From Oscillospiraceae bacterium (GTDB taxonomy: Bacteria > Bacillota > Clostridia > Oscillospirales > Oscillospiraceae), in the NCBI GenBank assembly GCA_910575695.1, contig CAJTGJ010000003.1, positions 1-64,000 of the forward strand: a stretch of 64,000 bases of DNA. The letters are read 5' to 3'. A program made the translations under genes and the position numbers. A model generated the notes under the pieces. That model was not told where the DNA came from and did not search any database. It was given only the letters and a program-made list of their open reading frames with translations. The number at the start of each line of letters is the position of its first letter. Position 1 is the first letter of the stretch. Shown here piece after piece: positions 59,892 through 64,000 of the stretch.

Positions 59892-61238
59892 ATGAATTTG
59901 ACGCAAGCGGTGCGGGAGGCCGGTGTTGTGGGCGCGGGCGGCGCCGGATTCCCGACCCATGTAAAGCTCAACGCGTCGGCGGAGTGCTTCATCGTCAACG
60001 CCGCCGAGTGCGAGCCGCTGATTGAGACCGATAAATACCTGTGCCGGACCTTCCCGGAGCAGGTGGCGGCCGCGGCCGCCGCCATTGCCGCCCATCTGGG
60101 CGCGAAGCGGGCGGTGATTGCCCTGAAGGGCAAGTACCGGGAGGAGATCGCCGCGCTGGAGGGCGCCATCCAGAAGCTGGGCGTCAGCGTGGAGATCTTC
60201 CAGATGCCAACCTTCTATCCTGCCGGGGATGAGCAGACCATGGTTCAGCAGGTCACCGGCAGGAGCGTGCCGGAGCGGGGCCTGCCTCTGGATGTGGGCT
60301 GTGTGGTGGACAATGTGGGCACCCTGCTCAACGTTCTCCAGGCCCTGGAGGGCACGCCGGTCACCCGGAAGTTCCTGTCGGTGGTGGGCGAGGTCAAAGA
60401 GCCCATCATGCTCGATGTACCCATCGGCACGCCGCTGGCGGAGTGCGTGGCGGCGGCGGAGCCCACCCTGACGGACTATGCCCTGATCGTGGGCGGGCCC
60501 ATGATGGGTAAGCCCCTCACCACCCCTGAGGAGATCGCCGCCGGGGTGGTCACCAAGACCACCGGCAATGTGATCGTACTGCCCAGAGACCACTATCTGT
60601 TCCGGCGGGCCCAGCTGTCTCTGGAGGCCATCCGGCATCAGACAAAGAGCGCCTGTATTCAGTGCCGTATGTGCACCGACCTGTGCCCGCGCTATCTCAT
60701 CGGCCATCAGATCAGGCCCAATCTGGTGATGCGCAATCTGTGGCGGGAGAAGTCCATTCAGGACGACGGCGAATTTCTCGCCGCCTTTGGGGACGCCGCC
60801 AACTGCTGTGACTGCGGTGTGTGCGAGATGTTCGCCTGCCCCATGGGGCTGTCGCCCCGGAAGGTGAATCAGTACATAAAGGGTGCGCTGCGGGAGCGGG
60901 GGATCCAGGTCCCCCGGAATATGGAGCCCCGGGCCCGGGAATTTGTGGATGGGCGCAAAACGCCCACCGGACGGCTGATTGCCCGGCTGGGCCTGGCCCA
61001 GTACGACGGGAAGCACGCCCATACCTGCAAAACGCTGGAGCCGGAGCGGGTGTTCATCCCCTTCCGGCAGCACATCGGCAAGCCTGCCGTCCCCGTCAAG
61101 GGAGAGGGGGACACGGTGGCCAGAGGCGAGCTGCTGGCCCAGGCGGCGGAGGGCCTGTCCGTCAACATTCACGCCAGCGTCGGCGGCGTGGTGGAGCGGG
61201 TGACCGGTGCGGGCGCGTATATCAGAAGAAAGGAGTGA
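59892..61238 (+). CDS. PduS-like cobalamin reductase (RnfC-like flavin/Fe-S protein)
   Basis: 448 residues. An N-terminal Rnf-C/Nqo1-like nucleotide-binding domain (GAGGAGFPTHVKL) precedes two 4Fe-4S motifs (CIQCRMCTDLCP and CCDCGVCEMFACP) and a C-terminal SLBB/barrel part. PduS reduces cobalamin for adenosylation and takes NADH. Here it sits in an ethanolamine operon, right before a PduT-like gene, and would serve EutT. Confidence 0.92.
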   Translation: MNLTQAVREAGVVGAGGAGFPTHVKLNASAECFIVNAAECEPLIETDKYLCRTFPEQVAAAAAAIAAHLGAKRAVIALKGKYREEIAALEGAIQKLGVSVEIFQMPTFYPAGDEQTMVQQVTGRSVPERGLPLDVGCVVDNVGTLLNVLQALEGTPVTRKFLSVVGEVKEPIMLDVPIGTPLAECVAAAEPTLTDYALIVGGPMMGKPLTTPEEIAAGVVTKTTGNVIVLPRDHYLFRRAQLSLEAIRHQTKSACIQCRMCTDLCPRYLIGHQIRPNLVMRNLWREKSIQDDGEFLAAFGDAANCCDCGVCEMFACPMGLSPRKVNQYIKGALRERGIQVPRNMEPRAREFVDGRKTPTGRLIARLGLAQYDGKHAHTCKTLEPERVFIPFRQHIGKPAVPVKGEGDTVARGELLAQAAEGLSVNIHASVGGVVERVTGAGAYIRRKE

Positions 61239-61242
61239 GCGT

Positions 61243-61782
61243 ATGAGAGCGGCGATTGGTATGGTAGAACTGAACAGCATCGCGAGGGGCATTGAAACCA
61301 GTGATTACATGGTGAAGGCCGCCCAGGTGGAGCTCATCCGTTCCTCCACGGTCTGCCCCGGCAAATATCTGATTTTGATTTCCGGGGACACCGGAGATGT
61401 CAAAGCCTCCATGGCGGAGGGGGTCAAACGGGGAGGCGAGTGCGTGGTAGATACACTGCTGCTTCCCAATGTCCATCCCCAGCTCATCCCCGCCATCAGC
61501 ATGACCACCCAGCCGCCCGCCCTGGGCGCGGTGGGCGTGCTGGAGTTCTATTCCGTAGCGTCGGCCATCACTGCCGCCGACGTGGCCGCCAAGGCGGCCA
61601 ATATCACCCTGATCGAGGTGCGCATTGGCTACGCCATCGGCGGCAAGGGCTATGTGACCCTCACCGGGGACGTGGGCGCGGTGCGGGCAGCGGTAGCCGC
61701 CGCCGCCCGGGACGCCCAGCTCCTGGTGGGCACCGCGGTGATCCCGCGGCCCGCCCAGCAGGTGTTTGATTCCCTGCTGTAA
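61243..61782 (+). CDS. PduT-like tandem-BMC shell protein with Fe-S pore Cys
   Basis: 179 residues with two BMC domains in tandem (IGMVELNSIARGIETSDYMV and GVLEFYSVASAITAADVAAK). Cys38, in STVCPGKY, falls at the position that binds the central [4Fe-4S] cluster in Citrobacter PduT trimers. It likely conducts electrons across the shell to the PduS-like protein encoded 4 bp upstream. Confidence 0.92.
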   Translation: MRAAIGMVELNSIARGIETSDYMVKAAQVELIRSSTVCPGKYLILISGDTGDVKASMAEGVKRGGECVVDTLLLPNVHPQLIPAISMTTQPPALGAVGVLEFYSVASAITAADVAAKAANITLIEVRIGYAIGGKGYVTLTGDVGAVRAAVAAAARDAQLLVGTAVIPRPAQQVFDSLL

Positions 61783-61831
61783 GCGGCCCGCGCCAGAGAG
61801 AAAGAAAAGAAAACTTAGAGGAGGAACATAC

Positions 61832-63022
61832 ATGAGCGTTTTTACCGAAAGCCTTAGCGTATGGGTGTCTGAACTTTCCATCAACTCCGTCATCATGATG
61901 ATTATGATGATCTTCATGCTGGTGGGCGCGATTGACAAGATCCTGGGCAACAAGTTCGGCTACGGCGAGGAGTTCGAGAACGGCTTCAACGCCATCGGCC
62001 CCCTGGCCCTGTCCATGGCCGGCGTCGTGGCCGCCGCCCCCGTGCTGGCCAAGCTCCTCGGCCCCATCCTGACCCCCATCTACACCGCCATCGGCGCGGA
62101 CCCCTCCATGTTTGCCACCACCATCCTGGCCTGTGACATGGGCGGCTACCCCCTGGCCATGGAGCTGGCGGAAGACCCCGCCATCGGCAACTTTGCCGGT
62201 CTGATCCTGGGCACGATGATGGGCCCCACCATCGTGTTCACCATTCCCGTGGCCCTGGGCATCATCTCCAAGGAGGACCGTTCCTACCTGGGCGCGGGCG
62301 TACTGGCCGGTCTGATCACCGTCCCCATCGGCTGCATTGTGGGCGGTCTGGTCATGAACATGACCCCCTACAAGGTGGGCATCGACACCATCCTCATTAA
62401 CCTGATCCCCGTGATTATCATTGCCGGCCTCATCGTTGTGGGCCTGTGGTTCGCCCCCGCCGCCATGATCAAGGGCTTTAACGTGTTCGGCACCGGCGTG
62501 ACCATCGTGATCACCGCGTTCACCGCCATCGCCGTGTTCCAGCAGATCACCGGCATCATGTTCCCCCTGTTCGACGTGATGTCCACCGTCGATCCCGACC
62601 TGGGCTACACCCCGCTGGACAGCGGCCTGCTGACCTGCGGCCAGATCGGCATCGTGCTGATCGGCGCGTTCCCCATGGTGAAGTGGATCACCAAGACCTT
62701 CGGCGGCGCTCTGGGCAAGATCGGCGGCGCGCTGGGCATGGACGAGAAGGGTTCCGCCGGTCTGGTGGCTACCCTGGCCAACAACATCGCCATGTTCAAC
62801 ATCATGGGCGAGATGAACCCCAAGGGCAAGCTGCTGAACGTGGCCTTTGCCGTGTCCGCCGCTTTCGTGTTCGGCGACCACCTGGGCTTCACCGCCGGCA
62901 ACGAGCCGGAGATGATCTTCCCCGTGATCGCGGGCAAGCTGGCCGCTGGTGTCACCGCTCTGATCCTGGCCAATGTCCTGGCCCCCAAGCTGCTGGCCAA
63001 GATCGACAGCACCAACGCCTAA
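61832..63022 (+). CDS. eutH: EutH ethanolamine permease
   Basis: 396 residues with about ten membrane spans from VIMMIMMIFMLVGAIDKIL on. It imports ethanolamine, probably by facilitated diffusion of the protonated form. The start is ATG 61832 behind GAGGAGG. A GC-rich hairpin (about 63043-63080) lies after the stop, before eutQ. Confidence 0.97.
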   Translation: MSVFTESLSVWVSELSINSVIMMIMMIFMLVGAIDKILGNKFGYGEEFENGFNAIGPLALSMAGVVAAAPVLAKLLGPILTPIYTAIGADPSMFATTILACDMGGYPLAMELAEDPAIGNFAGLILGTMMGPTIVFTIPVALGIISKEDRSYLGAGVLAGLITVPIGCIVGGLVMNMTPYKVGIDTILINLIPVIIIAGLIVVGLWFAPAAMIKGFNVFGTGVTIVITAFTAIAVFQQITGIMFPLFDVMSTVDPDLGYTPLDSGLLTCGQIGIVLIGAFPMVKWITKTFGGALGKIGGALGMDEKGSAGLVATLANNIAMFNIMGEMNPKGKLLNVAFAVSAAFVFGDHLGFTAGNEPEMIFPVIAGKLAAGVTALILANVLAPKLLAKIDSTNA

Positions 63023-63105
63023 GCGGTTTTAATCCCATACCCAGTCCGGGACCGGAGGGGTATCCCGCCGGTCCCGGTGAATGTAAGAAAGGTCAGGTGT
63101 GAACC

Positions 63106-63549
63106 ATGAATGTCAGCGAGCAGCTGATCCGTGAAATCGTCACCAAGGTGCTCCAGGAGGCGGGCGGTCTGACGGCCGGGCCCGGGTTTGAGAAGCACGT
63201 GGATCCCAGCGGCATCATCGGGATCAAGACCAGCACCGTTCCCCTCCAGCCCTTTGAGGGCAGGGAGGACGTGCGGCTGAACGATGTCACCACGCTGGAG
63301 GAGGCCCCCCGCATGGGCTGCGGCATTATGGAGCTGCGGGATGCCGCCAGCTTTGAGTGGACCCTCACCTATGACGAGTATGACATCGTGCTGGAGGGCG
63401 TCCTGGAGATCGAGATCGACGGGCGCATCGTCAGCGGGAACCCGGGGGACATCATCTATATCCCCAAGGGGAGCCACATCCATTTCCAGACCCCAAGCTA
63501 CGCCAAGTACGTCTATACGGTCTATCCCGCGAACTGGCAGGAGGGCTGA
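63106..63549 (+). CDS. eutQ: EutQ, cupin-fold protein
   Basis: 147 residues. An amphipathic N-terminal helix (SEQLIREIVTKVLQEAGG) is followed by a cupin barrel (about 60-140; YDIVLEGVLEIEIDG, then PGDIIYIPKGSHIHF). EutQ has been linked to acetate-kinase activity and compartment assembly in Salmonella. It is the last gene of the operon. Confidence 0.95.
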   Translation: MNVSEQLIREIVTKVLQEAGGLTAGPGFEKHVDPSGIIGIKTSTVPLQPFEGREDVRLNDVTTLEEAPRMGCGIMELRDAASFEWTLTYDEYDIVLEGVLEIEIDGRIVSGNPGDIIYIPKGSHIHFQTPSYAKYVYTVYPANWQEG

Positions 63550-63554
63550 CAACG

Positions 63555-63583
63555 CGGGCCCGCCCCCTTCGGGGGCGGGGGCC
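63555..63583 (+). terminator. GC hairpin after eutQ
   Basis: GGGCCCGCCCCC-TTC-GGGGGCGGGGGCCC directly after the eut operon, with no T run. It is a strong stem but weak as an intrinsic terminator. Confidence 0.45.
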
Positions 63584-63637
63584 CTGCGGAGCCGGACGGC
63601 GCGTTCTGAGAGATTTCCGCCAGGAACGGAATGGCTC

Positions 63638-63666
63638 TTGACAACAGGATGGGGGACGTCTATAAT
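63638..63666 (+). promoter_or_regulatory. promoter of the cobalamin riboswitch transcript
   Basis: TTGACA (63638-63643), a 17-bp spacer and TATAAT (63661-63666): both hexamers are consensus. Confidence 0.95.
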
Positions 63667-63699
63667 AGTTGGCGTAAGGCTGCAAAGTGAATAGAGTGG

Positions 63700-63863
63700 T
63701 ATACAGGTGTGTCCCGTTTGGGACAAGAACAGGGAAGCGGGTGCGAATCCCGAGCAATGCCGTTGCTGTGTTAGCGGAGTGTTTTCCATGACGCCACTGG
63801 GAGCTGATTCCTGGGAAGGCCGGAAAACACGTTTGACGCTTCAGCCAGAATACCTGCCTGTAT
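63700..63863 (+). ncRNA. adenosylcobalamin riboswitch
   Basis: It contains the conserved class I cobalamin-aptamer blocks in order: ACAGGTG at the 5' side of P1/P2, AGGGAAGCGGGTGCGAATCC (core), TTGCTGTG, GCCACTGGGAGC, and GAAGGCCGG. The B12-box-like AGCCAGAATACCTGCCTGT closes it, pairing back with ACAGG. It has its own promoter. It is the last element in the window, so the gene it controls, if any, lies beyond 64000. Confidence 0.93.
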
Positions 63864-63878
63864 ATGACGCACAAAAAA

Positions 63879-63960
63879 CCTCCTCGAGCATAGGAGGGTG
63901 CAGGCGCCGTTGCAGGTCAACGGCTGGTTTGCTGTACCCTCCTGGGGGTATGGCTTTTTT
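63879..63960 (+). terminator. riboswitch expression platform with terminator
   Basis: Four mutually exclusive segments are visible: CCTCCT (63879-63884), AGGAGGGT (63892-63899), ACCCTCCT (63936-63943) and GGGGGTA (63944-63950), the last followed by GGCTTTTTT. Pairing the first two and last two gives the terminator; pairing the middle two gives an antiterminator. A separate stem GCCGTTG/CAACGGC (63906-63924) sits inside. Confidence 0.8.
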
Positions 63961-64000
63961 GTTTGCCTGCGGCCTTTCCACCCCTCTTGTGTGCTTGAGG

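Noticed and set aside
63555..63583. Classical terminator for the eut operon
   Set aside because: Stem is strong but no U tract follows, so listed only as a weak candidate.
1..64000. CRISPR arrays, tRNA, rRNA or prophage genes
   Set aside because: No regularly spaced repeats, cloverleaf-like sequences, rRNA motifs or phage structural proteins were seen on reading both strands; a tRNA or CRISPR scan was not possible here.

Overview
The window looks like a GC-rich gut Clostridium relative of the Oscillospiraceae type (Flavonifractor/Lawsonibacter-like). This is inferred from strong AGGAGG-type ribosome sites, TTGACA-17-TATAAT promoters, a CD1247-type zinc-ribbon protein next to efp, N-terminal-rubredoxin rubrerythrin with PerR, and a Firmicutes-type ethanolamine operon controlled by EutV/EutW. 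No rRNA, tRNA or CRISPR array was seen.

Left part (1-13 kb): an AT-rich gene remnant, a small unknown gene, the perR-rbr peroxide module with a PerR box, and a minus-strand housekeeping run (yqeG, an endonuclease IV-like TIM barrel, a new 35-residue membrane peptide, an M24 aminopeptidase, efp, CD1247-like). proC follows. Then comes a sulfur/oxygen-stress island: ferredoxin, a membrane Fe-S protein, a rhodanese and a CoA-disulfide reductase-rhodanese fusion, facing a desulfoferrodoxin-Crp/Fnr pair.

Middle (13-46 kb): accessory genes with signs of decay. These are a chimeric orphan histidine kinase still carrying OmpR-type repeats, a deleted DUF5107/TPR gene, an AraC regulator and a GH2-type glycosidase with two apparent frameshifts. 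Three ECF sigma modules, a secreted CAP-domain protein, valS, ilvE, pyrG, rtcB, an ABC exporter and a WYL regulator follow. Next to pyrG lies a 640-bp element bounded by ~110-bp inverted repeats; one repeat supplies the last codons and stop of pyrG.

Right part (42.6-64 kb): an ethanolamine-utilisation microcompartment locus. A divergent eutG-like alcohol dehydrogenase is followed, past two unrelated genes, by eutS-P-V-W-A-B-C-L, an EutK-like shell protein, eutE, two near-identical eutM copies, eutT, pduL, eutJ, a eut-associated protein, eutN, pduS-like, pduT-like, eutH and eutQ. Ethanolamine enters through EutH and is split by EutBC (AdoCbl from EutT, reactivated by EutA) to ammonia and acetaldehyde. 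EutE and PduL make acetyl-phosphate, and EutG makes ethanol. Intrinsic terminators precede eutS, eutA and eutG, the pattern expected for EutV (ANTAR) antitermination. The locus ends with a separately promoted cobalamin riboswitch that carries its own terminator.
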